From positions 1 through 11,593 of the forward strand of contig JAUPTP010000028.1 of the NCBI GenBank assembly GCA_030918015.1: a stretch of DNA of 11,593 bases. The letters are read 5' to 3'. This DNA is from Pseudomonadota bacterium. GTDB taxonomy: Bacteria; Pseudomonadota; Gammaproteobacteria; Burkholderiales; Burkholderiaceae_C. This document shows, one piece after another, positions 1-6,777 of this stretch; position 1 is the stretch's first letter; every line of letters begins with the position of its first letter. The notes under the pieces were generated by a model. That model worked only from the letters and a program-made list of their open reading frames with translations, searched no databases and was not told the origin of the DNA. The position numbers were made by a program, and so were the translations under genes.

Positions 1-504
1 ATAGCGCTGGCGGTACTTCTGTTCCTGGTCGGTCATGCCGTGGAACTTGTCGGGCAGCGGGCGCAGCGCCTTGGTCAGCAGGCGGATCGAGGTGACCTTG
101 ATCGACAGCTCGCCGGTCTTGGTGCGAAAGAGCTGGCCCTCGGCGCCGAGGATGTCGCCCAGGTCCCAGCGCTTGAAGTCGGCCAGCTTCTCGGGGCCGA
201 CATTGTCCTGGGTGATGTAGAGCTGGATGCGGCCGGTGCCGTCCTGCAGCGTGGCGAAGCAGGCCTTGCCCATGACGCGCTTGAGCATCATGCGCCCGCC
301 GATGCTGGCGAGGATCGGCGCGGCCTCCAGCGCCTCGTTGTCACGGCCGTCGGCGGCGGCCTGCAGGTCGGCGGCGTGGTCACGCGGCTTGAAGTCGTTC
401 GGGAAGGCGACGCCCTGGGCGCGGATGGCGGCGAGTTTCTCGCGGCGTTCGGCGATCAGCTGGTTGTCGTCGGCGGGAACGGGAGTGGGGGCGGCGTGGC
501 TCAT
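1..504 (-). CDS. lysS: Lysyl-tRNA synthetase, class II (N-terminal part, cut by window edge)
   Basis: The gene reads from ATG at 504 down to base 1 with no stop, giving the first 168 residues of a protein that is normally about 500. LysS charges tRNA-Lys with lysine in the cytosol. Visible are the N-terminal helix ([18 protein letters not shown], residues 14-31), the start of the anticodon-binding OB fold ([20 protein letters not shown], about 70-89, then GRIQLYIT), the loop [19 protein letters not shown] (116-134) and the conserved [14 protein letters not shown] that precedes class II motif 1. The catalytic domain lies outside the window. It is transcribed away from the polysaccharide genes and serves as a chromosomal anchor for the locus. 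An open frame on the opposite strand of this region is its antisense shadow. Confidence 0.96.
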   Translation of the reverse strand, partial: MSHAAPTPVPADDNQLIAERREKLAAIRAQGVAFPNDFKPRDHAADLQAAADGRDNEALEAAPILASIGGRMMLKRVMGKACFATLQDGTGRIQLYITQDNVGPEKLADFKRWDLGDILGAEGQLFRTKTGELSIKVTSIRLLTKALRPLPDKFHGMTDQEQKYRQRY

Positions 505-574
505 CGTCGGCTCGGCCCGTCCGCGGCGGACGCGGCAGGCAGGTGTCGTGTGGAGGGAATAGGTTTGCGCGGCG

Positions 575-580
575 ATTCTA
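575..580 (-). promoter_or_regulatory. Candidate -10 box for lysS
   Basis: On the minus strand this reads TAGAAT, five of six matches to the sigma-70 -10 box, about 70 bases upstream of the lysS ATG. The matching -35 position (598-603, TTAGGC on the minus strand) is poor, so the call rests on the -10 alone and on the need for a promoter in this divergent gap. Confidence 0.3.
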
Positions 581-600
581 GGCTGGCCCGGCCCGCCGCC

Positions 601-606
601 TAAAAT
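601..606 (+). promoter_or_regulatory. Candidate -10 box for the wlb operon
   Basis: TAAAAT matches five of six bases of the sigma-70 -10 box and stands out in very GC-rich surroundings. It lies 63 bases before the wlbA ATG, so transcription would start near 613 with a leader of about 57 bases. No good -35 is visible 16-18 bases upstream. It overlaps the position where the divergent lysS promoter would have its -35, so the two promoters may compete. This is inferred from the sequence only. Confidence 0.35.
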
Positions 607-669
607 CGATCGACCGCCCGGCCGCCCATCCGCCGCATTCCGTCGCACTCCGACGCTTCTTTCGTCACC

Positions 670-1728
670 ATGACCGTCGCCTTCCCCATCACCGACCGCA
701 AGATCCGCTTCGCCCTGGTGGGCTGCGGGCGCATCGCGAAGAACCATTTCGGCGCGCTGGCGCAGCATGCCGACCGCGCCGAGCTGGTGGCCGTCTGCGA
801 CAGGCTGCCCGAGCGCGCCGCGGCCGCCGCCGCGCAGACCGGCGCACGCGCCTTCACCTCGCTGGAGGCGATGCTGGCTGAAGTCGATGCCGACATCGTC
901 GTGCTCACCACGCCCAGCGGCCTGCATCCGCAGCAGGCCGTGCGCGCCGCGCGCGCCGGCCGCCACGTGCTCTCCGAGAAGCCGATGGCCACCAAGTGGG
1001 ATGAGGGCATGGCGATGGTGCGCGAGTGCCGCGACGCCGGCGTCAAGCTCTTCGTCGTCAAGCAGAACCGCCTGAACGCGACGATGCAGCTGCTCAAGAA
1101 GGCGATCGACGACAAGCGCTTCGGCCGCATCCACATGGTGACGGTCAACGTCTTCTGGACCCGGCCGCAGAGCTACTACGACGAGGCGCCGTGGCGCGGC
1201 CGCTGGGACATGGACGGCGGCGCCTTCATGAACCAGGCCAGCCATTACGTGGACATGGTCGACTGGCTGGTCGGCCCGGTCGACAACGTGCATGCCTACA
1301 CCGCGACGCAGGGCCGCGACATCGAGGCCGAGGATTCGGGCGTGATGAGCCTGCGCCTGCGCGCCGGGGGTCTCGCCAGCATCAACGTGACGATGCTGAC
1401 CTACCCGAAGAACCTCGAGGGCTCGATCACGGTGCTGGGCGAGCGCGGCACGGTGCGCATCGGCGGCGTGGCGGTCAACGACATCCAGCACTGGGAGTTC
1501 GACGCGCCCCGCCCCGAAGACGAGCAGATCAAGGCCGCCAGCTACGCCACCACCTCGGTCTACGGCTTCGGTCATCCGCTCTACTACGCCAACGTCATCG
1601 ACACGCTGCGCGGCGAGGCCCATGCCGAGGTCGACGGCTACAGCGGCCTGCGCTCGCTGGAAGTGCTGATCGCCGGCTACCGCTCGGCGCGCGACGGCGT
1701 GCGCGTCGGCCTGCCGCTGGTGTTCTGA
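670..1728 (+). CDS. wlbA: WlbA-type UDP-N-acetylglucosaminuronate 3-dehydrogenase (Gfo/Idh/MocA family)
   Basis: This 352-residue enzyme oxidises C3 of UDP-GlcNAc-uronate to the 3-keto sugar, using NAD+, as the first dedicated step towards UDP-2,3-diacetamido-2,3-dideoxyglucuronate and the mannuronate. The N-terminal Rossmann fold has [17 protein letters not shown] (residues 14-30). The family EKP motif is at 103-105 with the probable catalytic Lys104. The C-terminal substrate domain carries [17 protein letters not shown] with His192 and Asp195 of the HxxD motif. [21 protein letters not shown] and [11 protein letters not shown] are near-identical, from memory, to Bordetella WlbA. WlbA subfamilies differ in whether they recycle NAD with 2-oxoglutarate, and I cannot tell which type this is. 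There is no clear Shine-Dalgarno before ATG 670, but the start puts the Rossmann strand about 10 residues in, as expected. wlbB follows 28 bases later. Confidence 0.92.
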   Translation: MTVAFPITDRKIRFALVGCGRIAKNHFGALAQHADRAELVAVCDRLPERAAAAAAQTGARAFTSLEAMLAEVDADIVVLTTPSGLHPQQAVRAARAGRHVLSEKPMATKWDEGMAMVRECRDAGVKLFVVKQNRLNATMQLLKKAIDDKRFGRIHMVTVNVFWTRPQSYYDEAPWRGRWDMDGGAFMNQASHYVDMVDWLVGPVDNVHAYTATQGRDIEAEDSGVMSLRLRAGGLASINVTMLTYPKNLEGSITVLGERGTVRIGGVAVNDIQHWEFDAPRPEDEQIKAASYATTSVYGFGHPLYYANVIDTLRGEAHAEVDGYSGLRSLEVLIAGYRSARDGVRVGLPLVF

Positions 1729-1745
1729 GCCGAGCCCCCTCAACC

Positions 1746-1749
1746 GGAG
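1746..1749 (+). promoter_or_regulatory. Ribosome binding site of wlbB
   Basis: GGAG sits 7 bases before the ATG at 1757 and supports that start. It lies in the 28-base gap after wlbA, which contains no terminator-like hairpin. Confidence 0.7.
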
Positions 1750-1756
1750 AACCGAC

Positions 1757-2341
1757 ATGGACGCACCCGCCTGGCACCACGACACCGCGATCATCGACGA
1801 CGGCGCCCAGCTCGGGCCCGGCACCCGGGTCTGGCACTTCAGCCATGTCTGCGCCGGCGCGCGCATCGGCGCGGGCTGCTCGCTCGGCCAGAACGTCTTC
1901 GTCGGCAACGACGTGGTGATCGGCGCGGGCGTGAAGATCCAGAACAACGTCTCGGTCTATGACGCGGTGACGCTGGAGGACGACGTCTTCTGCGGCCCCA
2001 GCGTCGTCTTCACCAACGTCTACAACCCGCGCGCGGCGGTGTCGCGCAAGAGCGAATACCTGCGCACCGTCGTGAAGCGCGGCGCCACGCTGGGCGCCAA
2101 CTGCACCCTCGTCTGCGGCACCACGGTGGGCGAGCACGCCTTCATCGGCGCCGGCAGCGTGGTCAACCGCGACGTGCCGGCCTTCGCGCTGATGGTCGGC
2201 GTGCCGGCCAGGCGCATCGGCTGGATGAGCCGCCACGGCGAGCGGCTGGAGCTGCCCTGGCGCGGCGAGGGCGAGGCGAGCTGCCCGGCGACGGGGGAGC
2301 GGTATCGGCTGAGGGGTGATGTGCTGACGCGGGTGGAGTGA
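1757..2341 (+). CDS. wlbB: WlbB/WbpD-type UDP-3-amino-sugar N-acetyltransferase
   Basis: This 194-residue left-handed beta-helix acetyltransferase transfers acetyl from acetyl-CoA to the 3-amino group of UDP-GlcNAc3NA, giving UDP-2,3-diacetamido-2,3-dideoxyglucuronate. Hexapeptide repeats run from about residue 10 to 140 (for example [20 protein letters not shown] at 37-56). The segments [20 protein letters not shown] and [14 protein letters not shown] (59-92) are hallmarks of the WbpD/WlbB group, followed by [20 protein letters not shown] and the closing [18 protein letters not shown] (147-164). Length and start agree with the family, and a clear GGAG precedes the ATG. It continues the wlb operon from wlbA. 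Its last codons carry the ribosome binding site of the next gene, the inserted ATPase. The final 25 or so residues are the least conserved part. Confidence 0.93.
   Translation: MDAPAWHHDTAIIDDGAQLGPGTRVWHFSHVCAGARIGAGCSLGQNVFVGNDVVIGAGVKIQNNVSVYDAVTLEDDVFCGPSVVFTNVYNPRAAVSRKSEYLRTVVKRGATLGANCTLVCGTTVGEHAFIGAGSVVNRDVPAFALMVGVPARRIGWMSRHGERLELPWRGEGEASCPATGERYRLRGDVLTRVE
2335..2338 (+). promoter_or_regulatory. Ribosome binding site of the inserted ATPase gene, inside wlbB
   Basis: GGAG lies in the last codons of wlbB, 6 bases before ATG 2345, and decides that start. The wlbB stop (2339-2341) lies between this site and the ATG, so ATPase translation is probably coupled to wlbB. Confidence 0.65.
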
Positions 2342-2344
2342 TTC

Positions 2345-3619
2345 ATGACGGACGAAGCCGACAACCTGTCACCAGCCATATCGCGCACGCGCCGGCCGGC
2401 CCGAGCCAAGAAACCGGCGGCTCCGCCGCGCCTGCAAGTCGAACATCTGGGCCCGATCCTGTCGGCCGATGTAACCTTCGGCGACCTGACCGTGATCGTC
2501 GGCCCGCAGGCCACTGGCAAGAGCATCTTCCTGCAAACACTCAAGTTGCTGATCGACCGCGATCACATTCACGACACTTTCCGGCATCACAACGTCAATG
2601 TCGCTGGACGCGCCGAGGCTTTTCTGGAAGGCTATTTTGGTGGTGGTATGGCCGGGGCCTGGACCGCGGACACCTCGGCGCTGGATTGGAACGGCAAGAA
2701 GATCAACTTACCGGACTATGCCGCCCCCGGAAAAACGCCCAAGAGTCGCATCAAGCACGAACGGCTTTTCTATATTCCTGCGCAGCGCGTCATGAGTCTG
2801 CCAGGCGGCGTGTCTCAGAATTTCGGCCAGTTCAATTACGGCGATCCCTACACGCTTCGTGCGTTCAGCGATGCCGTGCATGACCTGATCCAGAACGAGT
2901 TTGGCGCAAAGGGTGATCTGTTCCCGTCGCCACGCAAGCTCAACGACAGTCTTCGTGGCCCGATCCATCAGCATCTTTTCGGCGGCGGCAAGTTGCTCAT
3001 CGATGAATCGAACTTCACGAAACGTCTGGCGCTGCAGTTGAAAGGCCAATCCAACGCACTGGGGTTCCTGTCTTGGTCAGCCGGACAGCGGGAATTCACG
3101 CCTTTGCTGATGGGCTTGTACTGGCTGTGCCAAGTCCGCCGCTCTCGGCGCATGTCCGGTGCGAGTCAGGACGAGGAAATCGAATGGGTGGTGATCGAGG
3201 AGCCTGAAATGGGCCTGCACCCCCAGGGCATCTCCGCCGTGCTGCTGCTGGTGCTGGAATTGCTGCGGCGAGGCTATCGGGTCGTCATTTCGACACATTC
3301 ACCGGTCGTGCTGGAAATGATCTGGGCCTTACAGGAGTTCAAGCAGCTTGGGGCCACGGAAAAAGAGGTCCGCAACCTGTTTGGTCTGAAAGCGGAGGAT
3401 TCCGCCAAGAAACTGGCTCAGGCTGCCCTGTCGAAGGATTACCGCGTCTACTTCTTTGACCGCCAGAGCCCGGTCCGCGACATCTCGACACTGGACCCTG
3501 GGGCTCTGGAGGCTGCCGAATCAGAATGGGGAGGCATCACCGGCTTTTCGTCACGCGTGAACGCCACCATCGCAGCCGCCGTGAACCGCGCAGCGGCAGG
3601 CACGGGAGCCGCAAGCTGA
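2345..3619 (+). CDS. ABC/RecF-like AAA ATPase of an inserted two-gene cassette (AAA_15/AAA_21 type)
   Basis: The 424-residue protein is a soluble ATPase of the RecF/OLD/ABC-like group. After a basic, Pro/Ala-rich tail (1-28) comes strand LQVEHLGPILSADVTFGDL, then Walker A GPQATGKS (53-60), a Q-loop-like FYIPAQRVMSLPGG (142-155), an ABC-signature-like LSWSAGQRE (242-250), Walker B VVIEEPEMGLHP (282-293, catalytic Glu of the EEPE type) and the H-loop VISTHSPVVLE (314-324). About 100 residues follow with no recognisable TOPRIM motif, so it is not an OLD-type nuclease by itself. All catalytic motifs are intact. It starts 3 bases after wlbB and its stop overlaps the next start (TGATG). It is visibly less GC-rich than its neighbours (29 of 60 bases in 2521-2580, 34 of 60 in 2761-2820, against 45 of 60 in 4921-4980), which suggests transfer. 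No polysaccharide role is apparent. A defence or stress-sensor role is an inference from architecture only. Confidence 0.85.
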   Translation: MTDEADNLSPAISRTRRPARAKKPAAPPRLQVEHLGPILSADVTFGDLTVIVGPQATGKSIFLQTLKLLIDRDHIHDTFRHHNVNVAGRAEAFLEGYFGGGMAGAWTADTSALDWNGKKINLPDYAAPGKTPKSRIKHERLFYIPAQRVMSLPGGVSQNFGQFNYGDPYTLRAFSDAVHDLIQNEFGAKGDLFPSPRKLNDSLRGPIHQHLFGGGKLLIDESNFTKRLALQLKGQSNALGFLSWSAGQREFTPLLMGLYWLCQVRRSRRMSGASQDEEIEWVVIEEPEMGLHPQGISAVLLLVLELLRRGYRVVISTHSPVVLEMIWALQEFKQLGATEKEVRNLFGLKAEDSAKKLAQAALSKDYRVYFFDRQSPVRDISTLDPGALEAAESEWGGITGFSSRVNATIAAAVNRAAAGTGAAS

Positions 3620-4128
3620 TGCCCACCCGTCGCCAAGCCAGCGCTCGATCCGGGCAAGCCTCGTCCGACTTCGAGCACGCCTGCCGCCATGCGGAACTGG
3701 AGCCGCAACCCGGGCTGAGCGCCGTCAAGGGTGACTACCGTCCGGGCGTGGCGCTGAAGCCAGGTCACCGCCACACGGCCAGCATCGATCTGGATGCCTG
3801 CCTTCTGGCCAGCGAGCCCACGGCAGCCCGGTGGGACTACGGCATCGGAGTGCGCGGTGAGTCGGGCCAGGAAAGTCTGGTCTGGCTGGAAGCCCACCCG
3901 GCATCCAGCACAGGAGAAGTGCAGAAGATGCTCGACAAGTTGGCTTGGCTGAAAGGCAAGCTGAACCAGCCCGCCTTCGCGCATTTGCGTCGTCTCGAAC
4001 ACAAGGTCTCGGCCTACCGCTGGCTGGCCATGACCGGGGCCATCCGCATCCTGCCCCACAGCGCAGAAGCCAAGCGACTCGCCAAGGCAGGCCTGTCGTC
4101 TCCTCAGCGGCGCGTCGAACTGCCCTGA
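3619..4128 (+). CDS. Conserved-looking small protein partner of the AAA ATPase, function unknown
   Basis: This 169-residue protein starts at ATG 3619, sharing its first base with the ATPase stop codon (TGATG), so the two genes are translationally coupled and probably act together. A start at 3526 in the same frame would overlap the ATPase by 94 bases and is less likely. There is no signal peptide or membrane segment. After a polar tail (about 1-50) it has SIDLD (55-59), RWDYGIGV (71-78), SLVWLEAHPASS (86-97), EVQKMLDKLAWLKGKL (100-115) and a C-terminal SAYRWLAMTGAIRILPHS (131-148) followed by a basic KRLAKAGLSSPQRR. The order Asp73, then a hydrophobic strand ending Glu91-x-His93, loosely resembles a PD-(D/E)XK nuclease core with His in place of Lys, but this is speculative. 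I do not recognise the family. Its base composition is intermediate (41 of 60 GC in 3841-3900, 32 of 60 in 3901-3960). Confidence 0.75.
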   Translation: MPTRRQASARSGQASSDFEHACRHAELEPQPGLSAVKGDYRPGVALKPGHRHTASIDLDACLLASEPTAARWDYGIGVRGESGQESLVWLEAHPASSTGEVQKMLDKLAWLKGKLNQPAFAHLRRLEHKVSAYRWLAMTGAIRILPHSAEAKRLAKAGLSSPQRRVELP

Positions 4129-4162
4129 CGCCATGCCCCTTGCCACCGCGTTACGCCCATGA

Positions 4163-4318
4163 CGCTGGCCGGGCCGCGCTGGCACCGCGAGCGGCTTCAC
4201 CAGTTCGTCGGCAATCCCCTTTCCCTCGGCAGGCGAGCTGCGGGCGATGGACTGGGGCACGCCGCTGCTGCTGGCACGGCGGCCCTGGGTCGTGGCGCTG
4301 CTCGGGATGTGCCGCTGA
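4163..4318 (+). pseudogene. Possible 3' remnant of a displaced gene
   Basis: In the second forward frame an open stretch ends at TGA 4316-4318, 60 bases before wlbC. Its last 27 sense codons (4235-4315) have G or C in the third position in all but one (gca), a stronger coding signature than the first forward frame across the same bases. The peptide includes AGELRAMDWGTPLLLARRPW and a hydrophobic end. An in-frame stop at 4160-4162 and the lack of a convincing start and Shine-Dalgarno suggest a broken gene, perhaps a native gene disrupted when the ATPase cassette arrived. I do not recognise the peptide. The stretch may also simply be GC-rich non-coding DNA. Confidence 0.3.
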
Positions 4319-4378
4319 CGACGCCGGCGAGCCGCCTGAGCGGGCCGGATCGAGGTGCTCTGCAACAATCCGGCCACC

Positions 4379-5503
4379 ATGCAATTCATCGACCTCAAGA
4401 CCCCCTACGCCGCGCTGAAGACCGACATCGACGCGGCGATCCATCGCGTGCTCGATCACGGCCAGTACATCATGGGGCCGGAGGTGAAGGCGCTCGAGGC
4501 CGCGCTGGCGACGTTCGCCGGCACGAAGCACTGCGTGACCGTCTCCAGCGGCACCGAGGCGCTGCTGATCGCGCTGATGGCGCTGGGCGTGAAGGCGGGC
4601 GACGAGGTGATCACCACGCCCTTCACCTTCGCCGCGACCGCCGAGGTGATCGCGCTGCTGGGCGCGCGCCCGGTCTTCGTCGACATCGAGCCCGAGACCT
4701 GCAACATCGATCCTCGCCTGATCGAGGCGGCGATCACGCCGAAGACGCGCGCGATCATGCCGGTGAGCCTGTACGGCCAGGTCGCCGACATGACTGACAT
4801 CAACGCGATCGCCGCGCGCCACGGCCTGCCGGTGGTGGAGGACGCGGCGCAGAGCTTCGGCGCCACCTACCAGGGCCGGCGCAGCGGCGCCACCAGCACG
4901 ATCGGCTGCACCAGCTTCTTCCCGAGCAAGCCGCTGGGCTGCTACGGCGACGGCGGCGCGCTCTTCACCGACGACGACGCGCTGGCCCAGGCCGCGCGCG
5001 AGATCCGGGTGCACGGCCAGAGCGCGCGCTACACGCACACCCGCGTCGGCGTGGGCGGACGCATGGACACGATCCAGTGCGCGGTCGTGCTGGCCAAGCT
5101 GCCGCGCTTCGAGTGGGAACTGCAGCGCCGGCGCGAGCTGGGCGCGCGCTACCACGCGCTGCTGGCGCCGCTGGCCGCACGCCATCCCGGCTTCGGCCTG
5201 CTGACCGTGCGGCCGGACCGCGACTGCGTCTGGGGACAGTACACCGTGTTCGTGCCGGAACGAGCCAAGGTGCAGGCCGCGCTGCAGGCCGCCGGCATCC
5301 CGACCGCCGTGCACTACCCCAGGCCGCTGCATCACCAGGCGGCCTACGCCGCCGGCTGCTGCCCGGACTGCTGCCCCGGCAGCCTGGACGCCGCCGCCCG
5401 CGTGATGAGCCTGCCGATGAGCCCGGACCTGACGGAAGCCGACCAGGACCGCGTCGTCGCGGCGCTGGCCGAAGCGCTGGCCGGGCTGGCCGCGGACGCC
5501 TGA
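4379..5503 (+). CDS. wlbC: WlbC/WbpE-type UDP-3-keto-sugar aminotransferase (DegT/DnrJ/EryC1 family)
   Basis: This 374-residue PLP enzyme transfers an amino group from glutamate to the 3-keto sugar made by WlbA, giving UDP-GlcNAc3NA for WlbB. The start MQFIDLKTPY matches the family N terminus, so ATG 4379 is preferred over an in-frame GTG at 4355. Visible are HGQYIMGPEV (27-36), the PLP phosphate loop SSGTEALLIAL (56-66), VITTPFTFAATAE (77-89), EDAAQSFGA (154-162) and the PLP lysine in SFFPSKPLGCYGDGG (Lys184). VHYPRPLH and VMSLPMSPDL lie near the C terminus. The order and sequence are close to Pseudomonas WbpE. It belongs to the same pathway as wlbA and wlbB but is separated from them by the inserted cassette. 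No Shine-Dalgarno is visible before 4379, and only weak promoter-like sequence (CAACAAT at 4363-4369). The flippase starts 11 bases downstream. Confidence 0.93.
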   Translation: MQFIDLKTPYAALKTDIDAAIHRVLDHGQYIMGPEVKALEAALATFAGTKHCVTVSSGTEALLIALMALGVKAGDEVITTPFTFAATAEVIALLGARPVFVDIEPETCNIDPRLIEAAITPKTRAIMPVSLYGQVADMTDINAIAARHGLPVVEDAAQSFGATYQGRRSGATSTIGCTSFFPSKPLGCYGDGGALFTDDDALAQAAREIRVHGQSARYTHTRVGVGGRMDTIQCAVVLAKLPRFEWELQRRRELGARYHALLAPLAARHPGFGLLTVRPDRDCVWGQYTVFVPERAKVQAALQAAGIPTAVHYPRPLHHQAAYAAGCCPDCCPGSLDAAARVMSLPMSPDLTEADQDRVVAALAEALAGLAADA

Positions 5504-5514
5504 GCCGGTCCGAG

Positions 5515-6777
5515 ATGAGCGAGTTTTCCGCGCCGCCGGCCGGTCGGGCCCCGGCCGGACTGCTGCGCGCCAGCCTGCTGCTGCTGCTGGGCAGCGCCGC
5601 GGCCCAGGCCATCCCGCTGCTGCTGGGCCCGCTGCTGACGCGGCTCTACAGCCCGGAGGAGTTCGGCCGCTTCCAGCTCTTTGCCTCAGTGGCGACCAAT
5701 CTGGCGGTGCTGGGCTGCGGCCGCTACGAGTTCGCGCTGCCGCTGGCCCGCGACGAGGCCCAGGCCCAGGCGCTGCGCCGGCTGTGCTTGCGCCTGCTGA
5801 TGGCGCTGACGCTGCTGTGCGTGCCCGGCGGCGCGCTGGCCGCCTGGCATCAGGGCGAGCCGGGCTGGCTGGCGCTGCCGGCGGCGGTGGCCAGCGCCAG
5901 CCTGGCCTCGCTGGCCACGCTCTGGGCCACCCGCGAGCAGCGCTTCGCCGACATGGCCGCGGCGCGCTTCAGCCAGCACACCGGCACGACGCTGGTGCAG
6001 CTGCTGCTGGGCTGGCTGCACTGGGGCGTGGGCGGGCTGATCGCCGGCAGCATCGCCGCGGTGGCGGGCGCGATCGCGCTGCTGCGGCTGCCGCTGGGCG
6101 GCCTGCGCCACACCCCGGCGCCCGAGCGCGCGCTGGAGCGCGAGATGGCGCGCCGGCACCGCGAGTTCCCGCTGCTCAACACCCCGCATGCCTTCGCCGG
6201 CGCGCTGCAGGACACGCTGGCGGTGGCGCTGATCGCCGCCCAGCTCGGGCCGGCGGCGGCCGGCTTCTGGGCGCTGTCGCTGCGCTATCTGAAGGCGCCG
6301 GCCACGCTGGTGGGCGGAGCGGTGTCGCAGGCGCTCTATCCGAAGCTGGTCGCCGCCGGTGGCAGCACGCCGGCGGCCCGCGCGATGGTGCGCCGGGTGA
6401 TGGCGGTGCTGCTGGCCGGCGGCATCACGCTGGCGCTGGCGCTGCATCTGCTCGCACCGGCGCTGTTCGGCTGGTTCTTCGGCGCGCAATGGCGCCCGGC
6501 AGGCGAGCTGGCGGCGGTGCTGGCGCCCTACATCGGCGTGCATTTCGTCGCCGCGCCGCTGGCTGTGGTGACCATGGCCTGGCAGGCGCAGGGCTGGGCG
6601 CTGCGGCTGGCGCTGGTCGGGCAGACGGCCTTCGTCGGCGCGCTGGCGCTCGGCCTGCATCTGGGCGGGCTTCAGGGCGCGGGCCTGGCGGTGTCGCTGG
6701 CCATGGTGGTCTACTTCGGCTTCTATTTCTGGCGCCTGGCCACCTGGCCGACCGATTCCGACGGACTCACCCGATGA
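5515..6777 (+). CDS. Wzx-like polysaccharide repeat-unit flippase (MOP superfamily)
   Basis: This 420-residue, very Leu/Ala-rich integral inner-membrane protein probably moves the undecaprenyl-linked repeat unit to the periplasm. Hydrophobic segments are visible at about residues 17-41, 52-68, 92-110, 118-137, 157-190, 225-245, 262-276, 294-318, 332-353, 362-382 and 387-406, consistent with 10-12 membrane helices. The motif LLTRLYSPEEFGRFQLF (40-56) followed by GRYEFALPLARDEAQA (69-84) is typical of the polysaccharide-synthesis flippase family, as is REFPLLNTPHAF (216-227). ATG 5515 follows the wlbC stop closely with only a weak GAG before it. The same open frame extends upstream into wlbC, but residues before Met 5515 are out-of-frame wlbC sequence. 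Its stop overlaps the next ATG (ATGA). Confidence 0.88.
   Translation: MSEFSAPPAGRAPAGLLRASLLLLLGSAAAQAIPLLLGPLLTRLYSPEEFGRFQLFASVATNLAVLGCGRYEFALPLARDEAQAQALRRLCLRLLMALTLLCVPGGALAAWHQGEPGWLALPAAVASASLASLATLWATREQRFADMAAARFSQHTGTTLVQLLLGWLHWGVGGLIAGSIAAVAGAIALLRLPLGGLRHTPAPERALEREMARRHREFPLLNTPHAFAGALQDTLAVALIAAQLGPAAAGFWALSLRYLKAPATLVGGAVSQALYPKLVAAGGSTPAARAMVRRVMAVLLAGGITLALALHLLAPALFGWFFGAQWRPAGELAAVLAPYIGVHFVAAPLAVVTMAWQAQGWALRLALVGQTAFVGALALGLHLGGLQGAGLAVSLAMVVYFGFYFWRLATWPTDSDGLTR

Noticed and set aside
40..603. Plus-strand open frame opposite lysS
   Set aside because: The minus strand encodes clear LysS; this is its shadow.
1026..1919. Plus-strand open frame overlapping wlbA and wlbB in another frame
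   Set aside because: It is an Arg-rich out-of-frame reading of two well-identified genes.
2345..3619. OLD-family nuclease or polysaccharide export ATPase as identity of the ATPase
   Set aside because: There is no TOPRIM motif after the ATPase domain, and it lacks the sequence features and partner permease of Wzt/KpsT-type exporters.
3448..4398. 316-codon minus-strand open frame across the small partner gene
   Set aside because: No motif is recognisable, it runs over the ATPase end and the scar, and the plus-strand gene has a TGATG coupling signal and a structured-looking protein.
4159..4797. Plus-strand open frame beginning MTLAGPRW that runs into wlbC
   Set aside because: It continues out of frame for 400 bases inside wlbC, and its third positions are less GC-rich than those of the neighbouring frame ending at 4318.
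4151..5335. 394-codon open frame on the minus strand opposite wlbC
   Set aside because: It is the antisense shadow of a strongly supported aminotransferase in GC-rich DNA; its peptide is Arg/Gly/Ala/His-rich low-complexity sequence with no motifs.
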